Notes under the pieces: model-generated
The model's database searches: none
What the model was told of the DNA's origin: nothing
What the model saw: the letters and a program-made list of their open reading frames with translations, nothing else
Translations under genes and position numbers: made by a program
Shown: piece after piece, positions 26,072-33,843 of the stretch
How the letters are laid out: every line of letters begins with the position of its first letter
Position numbering within the stretch: position 1 is the first letter of the stretch
Assembly: GCF_001921865.1 (NCBI RefSeq)
Contig: NZ_MSCT01000024.1
Span: 1-64,000, forward strand
DNA: 64,000 nt
Direction of reading: 5' to 3'
Source: Pseudomonas chlororaphis
Lineage (GTDB): Bacteria > Pseudomonadota > Gammaproteobacteria > Pseudomonadales > Pseudomonadaceae

Positions 26072-26743
26072 ATGCCTAGGCACAAGGATGTGGTGTTTGT
26101 CGGGAGTGCACTCAGGGACCTCCGGGCTTTTCCGCTGGATGCGCGACGGGCTGCGGGTTTTCAGCTGGATCTTTTGCAGCAGGGCGAGCAGCCCTATGAC
26201 TGCCGGTCGATGAAAACCGTGGGGCCGGGCGTGTTCGAGATCAGGATCAGCGAGGAATCAGGGGCGTTTCGGGTGTTTTACGTGGCCAGCCGGCCCGCGG
26301 CCATTTATGTGCTGCACGCCATGCGCAAGACCACCCGCAGAACCGAAACGCAAGACATCGAGCTGGCTCGCGCCAGACTTCAGGAGATAGGTTCACACCA
26401 TGACCGATCACATGCACACCGAGCGTTTCGCCAGCGTCTGGGACGCGCTCGAGGGCTCGCCCCAGGAGGCCGCCAATATGCGCCTGCGCTCCAAGCTCAT
26501 GCTGGAGCTGGGCAAGACCGTCAAGGCCTGGGGCATTTCGCAGAAGGCGGCCGCCAAGCGGCTCAACATCACCCAGCCGCGTCTCAACGACGTGCTCAGC
26601 GGCAAGATCAACAAGTTTTCCCTGGATGCGCTGGTGAATCTTTCCGACGCCGCGCAACTGGGCGTCGATATCAGTTTCAGCCCGTCGGAAACGGAACCTC
26701 TGGTGCCGGGCTGATTCATACAAAGTCCATGTCGGGCTGCTAG
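26072..26743 (+). CDS. RelE/HigB-family toxin (Gp49-like), frame open far past the usual end
   Basis: The first ~105 residues are a normal Gp49/HigB-type toxin: KDVVFVGSALRDLRAFPLDA, SMKTVGPGVFEIRISEESGAFRVFYVASR and IYVLHAMRKTTRRTETQDIELARARL. Family members are mRNA-cleaving RelE-fold toxins of about 100-120 residues. Here no stop follows; the frame continues in low-complexity Arg-rich sequence right through the antitoxin gene to 26743 (223 codons). A frameshift or lost stop near 26385-26400 would explain this (TAG sits one base out of frame at 26388). The antitoxin is intact in another frame. Confidence 0.75.
   Translation: MPRHKDVVFVGSALRDLRAFPLDARRAAGFQLDLLQQGEQPYDCRSMKTVGPGVFEIRISEESGAFRVFYVASRPAAIYVLHAMRKTTRRTETQDIELARARLQEIGSHHDRSHAHRAFRQRLGRARGLAPGGRQYAPALQAHAGAGQDRQGLGHFAEGGRQAAQHHPAASQRRAQRQDQQVFPGCAGESFRRRATGRRYQFQPVGNGTSGAGLIHTKSMSGC
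26400..26714 (+). CDS. XRE-family antitoxin (HigA-like)
   Basis: 104 residues. A helix-turn-helix at about 40-75 (LGKTVKAWGISQKAAAKRLNITQPRLNDVLSG) and the tail FSLDALVNLSDAAQLGVDISF are typical of the XRE antitoxins that partner Gp49-like toxins. AGGAG stands 12 nt upstream of ATG 26400; ATG 26412 is possible. Toxin-first order is that of higBA loci. It should neutralise the toxin and repress the pair. Confidence 0.85.
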   Translation: MTDHMHTERFASVWDALEGSPQEAANMRLRSKLMLELGKTVKAWGISQKAAAKRLNITQPRLNDVLSGKINKFSLDALVNLSDAAQLGVDISFSPSETEPLVPG

Positions 26744-26776
26744 CCTCACGTAAGGACTATTCCAAGAATCTTGCCC

Positions 26777-27673
26777 ATGCTCACACGCCTGCTGTTCTGC
26801 TGCGGCCTGTGGGTGGTTGCCACCTCGACGCTGGCCATGACCATCTACAAGTCCACCGATGCCAACGGAGTAGTGTCCTATAGCGACCGACCGTCGCCGG
26901 GCTCCCAGGTGTTCGTGTTTCGCGATCGTATGGTCGAGCACCTGGAACGCCAGGTGCGCCTGGATATCCAGAAAAATCGCGGCGTGGAGAGCGTCTTCGT
27001 GCGCAACGACCTGTACGCGCCGGTGGAGGTCGAGCTGGGCTTCAGCGGCTTGAAGAATGTCAGCGGCGCGCCCCGGCAGCCGGTGCGTCGGGTCTTGCCG
27101 GCACGCAGCCGGCAGCGCCTGGCGCTGCTCACGCCCACGCAGGCCGGCAGGCCGCTGGTCTATACCCCACAGTTCCGTTATTCCCTGGGCGACCCTTCAG
27201 GGGCCGCCCAGGCCTATCGTTACCCGTTGCCCTGGCGTGGCGGGCCGTTCCGCCTGACCCAGGGCGCCAACGGCCAGTACAGCCATTTCGGTCCCAAGAG
27301 CCGTTACGCCATGGACATCGCCATGCCCGAGGGCACGCCGATCATCGCCGCGCGCGGCGGGGTGGTGGTGAAGACCGAAAACAGCCAGACCGGACGCGGC
27401 ACCGACCCTTCCGGCAACTTCGTGCGCGTGCTCCACGACGACGGCACCATGGGCGTGTACCTGCACCTCAAGCGCGGATCGGTGACGGTGCGCGAAGGCC
27501 AGCGGGTGGCGGTGGGCAGCCCGCTGGCGCTGTCGGGCAATACCGGCAACAGCAGCGGCCCGCACCTGCACTTCGTGGTGCAGCGCAATACCGGCCTGGG
27601 GCTGGTGTCGATTCCCTATCAGTTCAACCAGCCCATCGGCAGCCTGCCGAATTTCGCGCTGGGCAAGAAGTAG
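26777..27673 (+). CDS. M23-family metallopeptidase with N-terminal DUF4124-like domain
   Basis: 298 residues from ATG 26777. A signal peptide ends near TLA; next is the DUF4124-type segment IYKSTDANGVVSYSDRPSPG. The C-terminal LytM/M23 domain shows YSHFGPKSRYAMDIAMPEGT (His and Asp metal ligands), VYLHLKRGSV and GPHLHFV. It probably cuts or regulates cutting of peptidoglycan cross-bridges in the periplasm. Same strand as the toxin-antitoxin pair but 62 nt further on with no sign of linkage. Confidence 0.88.
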   Translation: MLTRLLFCCGLWVVATSTLAMTIYKSTDANGVVSYSDRPSPGSQVFVFRDRMVEHLERQVRLDIQKNRGVESVFVRNDLYAPVEVELGFSGLKNVSGAPRQPVRRVLPARSRQRLALLTPTQAGRPLVYTPQFRYSLGDPSGAAQAYRYPLPWRGGPFRLTQGANGQYSHFGPKSRYAMDIAMPEGTPIIAARGGVVVKTENSQTGRGTDPSGNFVRVLHDDGTMGVYLHLKRGSVTVREGQRVAVGSPLALSGNTGNSSGPHLHFVVQRNTGLGLVSIPYQFNQPIGSLPNFALGKK

Positions 27674-27708
27674 CCGTGGGCGCCAGTTGGCTATGACAGG
27701 CATGGGGC

Positions 27709-27756
27709 CTGAGACCGCCGAGGCCTTCGGCCTTGCGCAGCCTGCGGCGGCTACAG
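27709..27756. repeat. decayed REP element
   Basis: Holds one arm of the TGTAGCCGC family (GCGCAGCCTGCGGCGGCTACA) and an inner GAGGCCTTCGGCCTT hairpin; the other arm is gone. Confidence 0.5.
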
Positions 27757-27772
27757 GGAGGGCGTTGAAATG

Positions 27773-27835
27773 ATCGCGAGCACGCTCGCTCCTACACGTC
27801 CGATGCGATCCCTGTAGGAGCGAGCTTGCTCGCGA
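27773..27835. repeat. REP pair, TGTAGGAGCGAGC family (tail-to-tail)
   Basis: ATCGCGAGCACGCTCGCTCCTACA and TGTAGGAGCGAGCTTGCTCG point in opposite directions between convergent genes. Confidence 0.88.
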
Positions 27836-27853
27836 TGCGGTGTCGGGCCTTGC

Positions 27854-29194
27854 TCAGTCGAGCATCAACACCTTGGCCAGGACGATTTTCGGGCCTTTCA
27901 TCTTCTTGATGATGATCCGCAGGCCTTCGACTTCCATGACCTCTTCTTCTTCCGGCACCCGCTTGAGGGTCTCGTAGACCAGGCCGGCGAGGGTTTCGGC
28001 CTCGATATGGTCCAGGTCGATGCCCAGCAGGCGCTCGACCTTGAACAGCGGGGTATCGCCGCGCACCAGCAGTTTGCCGGGCTGGTAGGCGAGGATGCCG
28101 CGCTCGGCCTTGCGGTGTTCGTCCTGGATATCGCCGACCAGTACTTCCAGCACATCTTCCATGGTCAGGTAACCGATGATCTTGCCGTCGGCTTCCTCCA
28201 CCAGGGCGAAGTGCGAGCCGCCTTTACGGAACTGTTCCAGCAACTGCGACAGCGGCATATGCCGGGAAACGCGCTCCAGCGGACGGGTCAGCTCGGCCAG
28301 GTTGAACGACTCGGGAATGTGGTCCAGCGCCGCCAGTTCCAGCAACAGATCCTTGATGTGCAGCAGGCCGACGAACTCGTTGCGTTCACTGTCGTAGACC
28401 GGGTAGCGGCTGAACTTGTGGCGGCGGAACAGGGCGAGGATCTCCTTGAGCGGCGCGTTGAACTCCACGCTGATCAGGTCTTCCCGGGAGTTGGCCCAGT
28501 CGACGACTTCCAGCTCGCCCATTTCCACGGCCGAAGCCAGTACGCGCATGCCCTGGTCGCTGGGGTCCTGGCCACGGCTGGAGTGCAGGATCAGCTTCAG
28601 TTCTTCGCGGCTGTAGTGATGTTCGTGGTGTGGGCCGGGCTCGCCCTGGCCGGCGATGCGCAAAATGGTGTTGGCGCTGGCGTTGAGCAGGTAGATCGCC
28701 GGGTACATCAGCCAGTAGAACAGGTACAGCGGCACTGCCGTCCACAGCGACAGCAGCTCGGGCTTGCGAATCGCCCAGGATTTGGGTGCCAGCTCGCCGA
28801 CCACGATGTGCAGGTAGGAAATGATGAAGAAGGCGGTAAAGAACGACACGCCCTTGACCACTTCCGGGGAGTCCACGCCCACGGCGCTGAGCAGCGGCGC
28901 CAGCAGGTGCGCGAAGGCCGGCTCGCCGACCCAGCCCAGGCCCAGGGAGGCCAGGGTGATACCCAGCTGGCACGCGGAAAGGTAGGCATCCAGCTGGCTG
29001 TGCACGGTGCGCAGGATCTGCCCGCGCCAGCCGTTCTTATGGGCGATGGCCTCGACCCGGGTCGAGCGCAGTTTGACCATGGCGAACTCGGCGGCAACGA
29101 AGAAGCCGTTGAGCAGAACCAGGATCAGTGCAAAAAGAATCATGCCGAAGTCGGCGAAAAGAGACGCGAGGGTAATACCAGGGGAAGGGTCCAT
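27854..29194 (-). CDS. CNNM/CBS-domain membrane protein (HlyC/CorC-like)
   Basis: 446 residues. The N-terminal CNNM (DUF21) domain has about four membrane segments (FALILVLLNGFFVAAEFAMVKLRSTR; ITLASLGLGWVGEPA). Two CBS motifs follow (about 215-335; FSRYPVYDSERNEFVGLLHIKDLL and HFALVEEADGKIIGYLTMEDVLE), then a C-terminal CorC/HlyC domain. Members are linked to Mg2+/Co2+ efflux; the old label hemolysin is misleading. It lies downstream of phoR on the same strand across a 117-nt gap. Confidence 0.88.
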   Translation of the reverse strand: MDPSPGITLASLFADFGMILFALILVLLNGFFVAAEFAMVKLRSTRVEAIAHKNGWRGQILRTVHSQLDAYLSACQLGITLASLGLGWVGEPAFAHLLAPLLSAVGVDSPEVVKGVSFFTAFFIISYLHIVVGELAPKSWAIRKPELLSLWTAVPLYLFYWLMYPAIYLLNASANTILRIAGQGEPGPHHEHHYSREELKLILHSSRGQDPSDQGMRVLASAVEMGELEVVDWANSREDLISVEFNAPLKEILALFRRHKFSRYPVYDSERNEFVGLLHIKDLLLELAALDHIPESFNLAELTRPLERVSRHMPLSQLLEQFRKGGSHFALVEEADGKIIGYLTMEDVLEVLVGDIQDEHRKAERGILAYQPGKLLVRGDTPLFKVERLLGIDLDHIEAETLAGLVYETLKRVPEEEEVMEVEGLRIIIKKMKGPKIVLAKVLMLD

Positions 29195-29311
29195 GATGGA
29201 GTTTTGCGGGTTCCGTGTATGCGAAAAAGAGAGAAGTACGCGGCCAGAATGGCCGGCGCAAGCCAGCCAATGTAGCGGCTGGCAGGGCGATTGCCTAGTG
29301 GCGCGTGGCTG

Positions 29312-30640
29312 TCACCGCTGGTCGGTCAGGGTGTCGGCGCGGAATTTCTTCACCTGGGCCGGGGCGAAATGGCAGGTGAAGGTACTGCCATGGCCCGGCA
29401 CGCTGCTGATCTCCAGGCGCGCCCGATGGCGCAGCAGCACATGCTTGACGATGGCCAGGCCCAGGCCGGTGCCACCGGTGTTGGAGTTGCGGCTGGAGTC
29501 CACCCGGTAGAAGCGTTCGGTCAGGCGCGGCAGGTGTTTGTTGTCGATGCCGATCCCCGAGTCCTGCACGCTCAGGTGCGCCCCTTGCTCGTCGCCCCAC
29601 CAGCGGATGCGGATATTGCCCTCGGCCGGGGTGTATTTGACGGCGTTGAACACCAGGTTGGAAAAGGCGCTGCGCAGTTCCGCCTCGCTGCCCTTGAGCT
29701 GGATTTGCCCATCGGCTTCCAGGGTGATGCGCTGGTTGCGTTCCCCGGACAGGGCCTGGGCATCGCTCTTGATCGACTTCAGAAGCACGTCGATCGGCAC
29801 CGGCTGGTTGTCCGACGGGTAATCGGTGGCTTCCAGCTTGGCCAACAGCAGCAGGTCGTTGAGCAGGGTCTGCATGCGTCCGCCCTGTTGCTGCATTTGT
29901 TGCAGGGCGCGGCTCCAGCGCGGGTTCACTTCCTCGACGTTGTCGAGCAGGGTTTCCAGGTAGCCGCAGATCACCGTCAGCGGCGTGCGCAGTTCGTGGG
30001 AGACGTTGGCGATGAAGTCCTTGCGCATCTGTTCCAGCTGGTGGATGCGGGTCACGTCGCGCACCAGCATCAGGTGTTCGTTGTTGCCGTAGCGGGTGAT
30101 GTACAGCTGGATGCGTACGCGGTCGTTGGTCGGCGAGGGAATTTCCAACGGCTCGTTGTAATTGTCCTGCTCGAAATATTCCTTGAAGCGCGGGTGGCGC
30201 ACCAGGTTGCTCACCGGCTGGCCACTGTCCTGTGGGGTCTTCAGGCCGAGCAGGGTTTCCGCGGCGCGGTTCCACCATTCCAGGTTGCCGTCGCTGTCGA
30301 GCATGATCACCGCGTCTTTCAACGCCGCGGTGGATTCCTGGACCCGGTCGATCACCGCTTGCAAGCGCCCGCGCACCCGCTGGTCGCGGCGTTGCAGGTG
30401 ATAGATGCTGTCGAACACCTCGCCCCACAGGCCGTAGCCGTCGGGCGGCGCTTCATCGGGTTGGTGCAGGCGCAGCCATTCGTGCAGGCGCAGCAGTTGC
30501 TTGAGGGTCCAGGCCAGGTACATGCCCAGGCCGATGGCCAGGCTCCAGCCGTAGTAACCGCTGATCAAGCCCACCAGCAGGCAGCCGGTGACCAATAGCA
30601 GCATGTGGCGAATCAGGGTGCCATGCCAGTTCTGGTTCAC
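29312..30640 (-). CDS. phoR: phosphate regulon sensor kinase
   Basis: 442 residues. Two N-terminal membrane segments (about 11-46), a charged linker, a PAS domain (about 97-195; DAVIMLDSDGNLEWWNRAAETLLGL), then the kinase core: His215 in NVSHELRTPLTV, N-box NLVFNAVKYT, DSGIG and GGTGLGLAIVKH. It phosphorylates PhoB when phosphate is scarce, under control of PstSCAB-PhoU encoded 6-14 kb away in this window. It starts 43 nt after phoB. Confidence 0.96.
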   Translation of the reverse strand: MNQNWHGTLIRHMLLLVTGCLLVGLISGYYGWSLAIGLGMYLAWTLKQLLRLHEWLRLHQPDEAPPDGYGLWGEVFDSIYHLQRRDQRVRGRLQAVIDRVQESTAALKDAVIMLDSDGNLEWWNRAAETLLGLKTPQDSGQPVSNLVRHPRFKEYFEQDNYNEPLEIPSPTNDRVRIQLYITRYGNNEHLMLVRDVTRIHQLEQMRKDFIANVSHELRTPLTVICGYLETLLDNVEEVNPRWSRALQQMQQQGGRMQTLLNDLLLLAKLEATDYPSDNQPVPIDVLLKSIKSDAQALSGERNQRITLEADGQIQLKGSEAELRSAFSNLVFNAVKYTPAEGNIRIRWWGDEQGAHLSVQDSGIGIDNKHLPRLTERFYRVDSSRNSNTGGTGLGLAIVKHVLLRHRARLEISSVPGHGSTFTCHFAPAQVKKFRADTLTDQR

Positions 30641-30683
30641 TTAACACGCGTCCTTGTAAGCGTCTGGCGAATGAGGGCCGGCT

Positions 30684-31373
30684 TCAGGCCTTGGTGGAAA
30701 AACGGTAGCCGGTGCCGCGCACGGTTTGTACCAGATTCTCGTAGGCATCGCCCAAGGCTTTGCGCAGGCGGCGGATGTGCACGTCGACGGTACGCTCTTC
30801 GACATAGACGTTGCCGCCCCAGACCTGATCCAGCAACTGGCCGCGGGTGTAGGCGCGCTCCTGGTGGGTCATGAAGAATTGCAGCAGGCGGTATTCGGTC
30901 GGGCCCATCTCGGCCGGTTTGCCGTCGATGGTCACGCGGTGGCTGATCGGGTCCAGCAGCAGGCCGCCGACTTCGATCGGCGCTTCGCCGTCGGTCGGGC
31001 CGGCGCGGCGCAGCACGGCTTTCAGGCGCGCGACCAGTTCGCGAGGGGAGAACGGCTTGGTGATGTAGTCGTCGGCGCCGACTTCCAGGCCCTGGATCTT
31101 GTTGTCCTCTTCGCCCTTGGCGGTGAGCATGATGATCGGGATGTCGCCGGTCAGTTCGTCGCGTTTCAGGCGGCGGGCCAGCTCGATGCCGGAGGTGCCG
31201 GGCAGCATCCAGTCGAGCAGGATCAGGTCCGGCTTGCGGTCGACGATGATGGCATGGGCCTGCTGGGAGTTCTCCGCCTCCAGGCAGTCGTAGCCGGCCA
31301 TTTCCAACGCAACGGCGATCATTTCGCGAATAGGCGCTTCGTCGTCAACGATCAGAATGCTCCTGCCAACCAT
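30684..31373 (-). CDS. phoB: phosphate regulon response regulator
   Basis: 229 residues from ATG 31373 (MVGRSILIVDDE), the usual PhoB length; an in-frame ATG at 31391 would add six residues and place the start on a Pho-box-like sequence. Receiver domain with Asp54 (LLDWMLPGTSG) and YITKPFSPREL; C-terminal winged helix (about 130-229) with TPTEYRLLQFFMTHQERAYTRG and TVDVHIRRLRKAL. It activates pstS, pstC and probably itself at the Pho boxes annotated here. Confidence 0.97.
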   Translation of the reverse strand: MVGRSILIVDDEAPIREMIAVALEMAGYDCLEAENSQQAHAIIVDRKPDLILLDWMLPGTSGIELARRLKRDELTGDIPIIMLTAKGEEDNKIQGLEVGADDYITKPFSPRELVARLKAVLRRAGPTDGEAPIEVGGLLLDPISHRVTIDGKPAEMGPTEYRLLQFFMTHQERAYTRGQLLDQVWGGNVYVEERTVDVHIRRLRKALGDAYENLVQTVRGTGYRFSTKA

Positions 31374-31384
31374 GCTTAATCCTC

Positions 31385-31402
31385 TTGTCATTTAACTGTC
31401 TT
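31385..31402 (+). promoter_or_regulatory. Pho-box-like element pointing away from phoB
   Basis: TTGTCAT-TTAA-CTGTCTT, 13 of 18 expected positions fixed, oriented rightward with TTAGAT at 31411 beyond it. It faces the phoB Pho box on the other strand. Confidence 0.5.
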
Positions 31403-31410
31403 GCGCCGCA

Positions 31411-31443
31411 TTAGATAACGGAATTATTGCAGTCGTGTGACAG
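31411..31443 (-). promoter_or_regulatory. Pho box and -10 of phoB
   Basis: On the minus strand CTGTCAC-ACGA-CTGCAAT (31443-31426) is followed about 9 bp on by TATCTAA (31417-31411), the layout of a PhoB-activated promoter reading into phoB-phoR. Confidence 0.6.
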
Positions 31444-31524
31444 TATTTTAGGTGCTGCGGCGAGTGCCGCATTCGTGGACTAAGCTTTGGGTCCGAATCC
31501 TGACAACCACCAAAGAAGGTTTCC

Positions 31525-31908
31525 ATGACTCAACTGACGCAATCCTGGAAAGCCCTGTTGCTGAGCGCCGCGCTGGCTTTGCCGGGGCTGGCGTTCGCCG
31601 CGGAACCGGCGATGACCAAAGACGGCATGTTCGTCGATCACCAGGGCATGACCTTGTACACCTTTGCCAAGGATGCCGGCGGCAAGTCGATGTGTAACGA
31701 CAAGTGTGCCGCCAACTGGCCGCCGCTGAAGGCCGCCAGCGGCGACAAATCCATGGGCGAGTGGACGGTCGTCACCCGCGACGACGGCTCCATGCAATGG
31801 GCCTATGACGGCAAGCCGCTGTACACCTTCGTGATGGACAAGAAAGCCGGCGACATGACCGGCGACGGCAAGATGGAAGGCGCCTGGAAGGTCGCCAAGC
31901 CCGACTGA
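31525..31908 (+). CDS. small secreted repeat protein (COG4315 / lipoprotein_15 type)
   Basis: 127 residues with a signal peptide (cleavage near FAAEP). Two repeats with the family's YTF motif occur: GMTLYTFAKDAGGKSMCNDKCAANWPPL and GKPLYTFVMDKKAGDMTGDG, the first with a Cys-x3-Cys pair. No lipobox, so periplasmic or secreted rather than a lipoprotein. Function of the family is unknown; Met/Cys/Asp content hints at metal binding (inference). It diverges from phoB and may share PhoB control through the element at 31385. Confidence 0.85.
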   Translation: MTQLTQSWKALLLSAALALPGLAFAAEPAMTKDGMFVDHQGMTLYTFAKDAGGKSMCNDKCAANWPPLKAASGDKSMGEWTVVTRDDGSMQWAYDGKPLYTFVMDKKAGDMTGDGKMEGAWKVAKPD

Positions 31909-31913
31909 CCGTT

Positions 31914-31961
31914 GATCGCGAATAAGCTCGCTCCCCTGTCGGGGCGAGCTTGTTCGCGATA
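31914..31961. repeat. REP-type long hairpin
   Basis: GATCGCGAATAAGCTCGC and GCGAGCTTGTTCGCGAT pair around CCCTGTCGGG; a variant of the TGTAGGAGCGAGC family lying between convergent genes and possibly acting as their terminator. Confidence 0.75.
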
Positions 31962-31968
31962 GCGCTCC

Positions 31969-32859
31969 TCAGCGCAACGCGTAATCCAGGACAATCCCGA
32001 TAAAGATCGCCAGCCCCGCCCAGTGGTTATGCAAGAAGGCCTTGAAGCACTTCAGCCGGTCGCGATCGCGGGTGTAGTGGAACTCCCAGGCAAAACACCC
32101 GGCCGCCACCACCAGGCTGAGGTGGAACCACAGGCCCAGCTCGAAGCGCGCGCCCGCCAGCAGCAGGCAGCCCAGCGCCAACCCCTGCAAGCTCAGAATG
32201 ATGATCCGGTCGGCGTCGCCAAACAGGATCGCGGTGGATTTCACCCCGATCTTCAGGTCGTCGTCGCGGTCGGTCATCGCGTAATAGGTGTCGTAGCCCA
32301 CGGTCCACAGCACGTTGGCGATGAACAGCAGCCAGGCGACGGCCGGCAACTCGCCGGTTTCGGCGGTGAAGGCCATCGGAATGCCCCAGGAGAACGCGGC
32401 CCCCAGCACCACTTGCGGGTAGTAGGTGTAGCGCTTCATGAACGGATAGGTGGCCGCCAGCGCCAGGCCGCCCAGCGACAGCCAGATGGTGGCCGCGTTG
32501 GTGCACAGCACCAGCAGGAAGCTGATGAACATCAGCGCCACAAAGAACACCAGCGCTTCCCGGGACGTGATCTTGCCGCTGGCCAGCGGACGATGCTCGG
32601 TGCGCTTCACATGGCCGTCGACCTTGCGGTCGGCCCAGTCGTTGATCACGCAGCCGCCGGCCCGGGTGAGGATCACGCCGAGGACGAAGATCGCGATATT
32701 GGCCAGCGACGGCGAGCCTTTGCCGGCGATCCACAAGGCCCAGAGGGTCGGCCAGAGCAGCAGGTAGATGCCGATCGGCTTGTCTATGCGGGTCAGCTGG
32801 ATAAAGTCCCAGGCGCGCGGGTGCAGGCGGTTCAGGGATTTGAGCAGGCTCTGATACAT
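31969..32859 (-). CDS. ubiA: 4-hydroxybenzoate polyprenyltransferase
   Basis: 296 residues from ATG 32859 (MYQSLLKSLNRLHPRAWDFIQLTRIDKPIG). The two prenyl-diphosphate/Mg2+ motifs are GGCVINDWADRKVDGHVKRT (NDxxDxxxD type) and YDTYYAMTDRDDDLKIGVKST (DxxxD type). About eight to nine membrane segments. It attaches the polyprenyl tail to 4-hydroxybenzoate in ubiquinone synthesis. Start overlaps the ubiC stop (TGATG), so the pair is coupled. A much longer open frame through ubiC in the same phase is an artefact. Confidence 0.96.
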   Translation of the reverse strand: MYQSLLKSLNRLHPRAWDFIQLTRIDKPIGIYLLLWPTLWALWIAGKGSPSLANIAIFVLGVILTRAGGCVINDWADRKVDGHVKRTEHRPLASGKITSREALVFFVALMFISFLLVLCTNAATIWLSLGGLALAATYPFMKRYTYYPQVVLGAAFSWGIPMAFTAETGELPAVAWLLFIANVLWTVGYDTYYAMTDRDDDLKIGVKSTAILFGDADRIIILSLQGLALGCLLLAGARFELGLWFHLSLVVAAGCFAWEFHYTRDRDRLKCFKAFLHNHWAGLAIFIGIVLDYALR

Positions 32860-33410
32860 CAGCGATTCTCCGGCGGGACGCTGGCGGCGCTCCATAGGGT
32901 CGGCAGGAAGATTTCGGCGACCAGCACGCTCAGCGTCCCGCGATCGAAGCGCGAGCGTCGGGCCCAGAGGTCGTCGGCCTGCACCGCGGCGGGTAGCCAG
33001 TGACGAGGGTAGTGGCAGACCTCGATGGGGCGTCGCGCAAAGGCCTGGTCGCAGAACAGCAGTTCGCCCAGGGAGCGGCTGCCCAACTCGTCCAGGTTCA
33101 ACCCGCCGTGTTCCAGGGCGCTGCGGGCCGCCACGCTGCGGGCGAACACCCAGGCCTGGCCGCGACCGCGCAGGTAGGTCTCGCGGACCCAGCCCTGGCT
33201 CGCCGGGGGCAGGTCCAGCGCGGCACATTCGTCGTCGCGCAAGGTCTGCCAGCCTTCGAGCAACGGGGTAATGCTGAAGCTGTCGTCGCTGAGGTGGGTC
33301 AAGCGCCGGGTCAACGAGCCTTCATCGAACAGCCAGTCGAGGATTTGCGGGGCGGGGAGGGGCATCAGCCGGCTTTGCGAGAGCCAGTCCGGGGTAGAAA
33401 ATGGAGGCAT
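32859..33410 (-). CDS. ubiC: chorismate lyase
   Basis: 183 residues from ATG 33410; a GTG at 33422 is an alternative. Features of UbiC: ILDWLFDEGSLTRRL near the N-terminus, VRETYLRGRGQAWVFARSV (active-site Arg region) and LGELLFCDQAFARRPIEVC. It releases 4-hydroxybenzoate and pyruvate from chorismate, feeding UbiA encoded immediately downstream. Confidence 0.93.
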   Translation of the reverse strand: MPPFSTPDWLSQSRLMPLPAPQILDWLFDEGSLTRRLTHLSDDSFSITPLLEGWQTLRDDECAALDLPPASQGWVRETYLRGRGQAWVFARSVAARSALEHGGLNLDELGSRSLGELLFCDQAFARRPIEVCHYPRHWLPAAVQADDLWARRSRFDRGTLSVLVAEIFLPTLWSAASVPPENR

Positions 33411-33639
33411 TGAGTGCGGCACGGTGGGTCGTTATTGGCAGCAAATGAGGCCGCGAGCTTACCATGGCGCCAGGCGATTTTGCGGCAACGCCGCGGCTGT
33501 CCGCGGCGAACGTGCTTGCATCCGCCGGTGCTCATCAGTACAAAACGCGCTGGGCCGGACACGCCTTTCTGGCGTCGAGCAGAGTCGATTCATCGACCAT
33601 CCCGCCGGCAACAGCCTGAGAATCCGAGGAAATGCGTAA

Positions 33640-33807
33640 ATGAAAAAGTGGCAATGTGTGGTCTGCGGACTGATCTACAACGAAGCCGACGGCTGGCCGG
33701 ACGACGGAATCCTGCCGGGTACCCGCTGGGAAGATGTGCCTGAAGACTGGCTCTGCCCGGATTGCGGCGTCGGCAAAATGGATTTCGAGATGATCGAAAT
33801 CGGCTGA
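33640..33807 (+). CDS. rubA: rubredoxin
   Basis: 55 residues. Two Cys knuckles, CVVCGLIYNE and CPDCGVGK, with the conserved middle GWPDDGILPGTRWEDVPEDW, define a rubredoxin. It holds one iron atom and passes single electrons from rubredoxin reductase, whose gene follows 36 nt on, to an oxygenase or another acceptor. No alkane hydroxylase gene is nearby. Only one rubredoxin gene is present, whereas two are usual at this place in P. aeruginosa. Confidence 0.95.
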   Translation: MKKWQCVVCGLIYNEADGWPDDGILPGTRWEDVPEDWLCPDCGVGKMDFEMIEIG

Positions 33808-33843
33808 TCACCCTCGGTGATCCCCAAAGTGAAGGAGTGATGA

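Noticed and set aside
31969..33228. Long 419-codon frame as a fused UbiC-UbiA protein
   Set aside because: The part upstream of 32859 is out of phase with the real ubiC gene and is Arg/Gly-rich; the two genes overlap by TGATG as separate frames.
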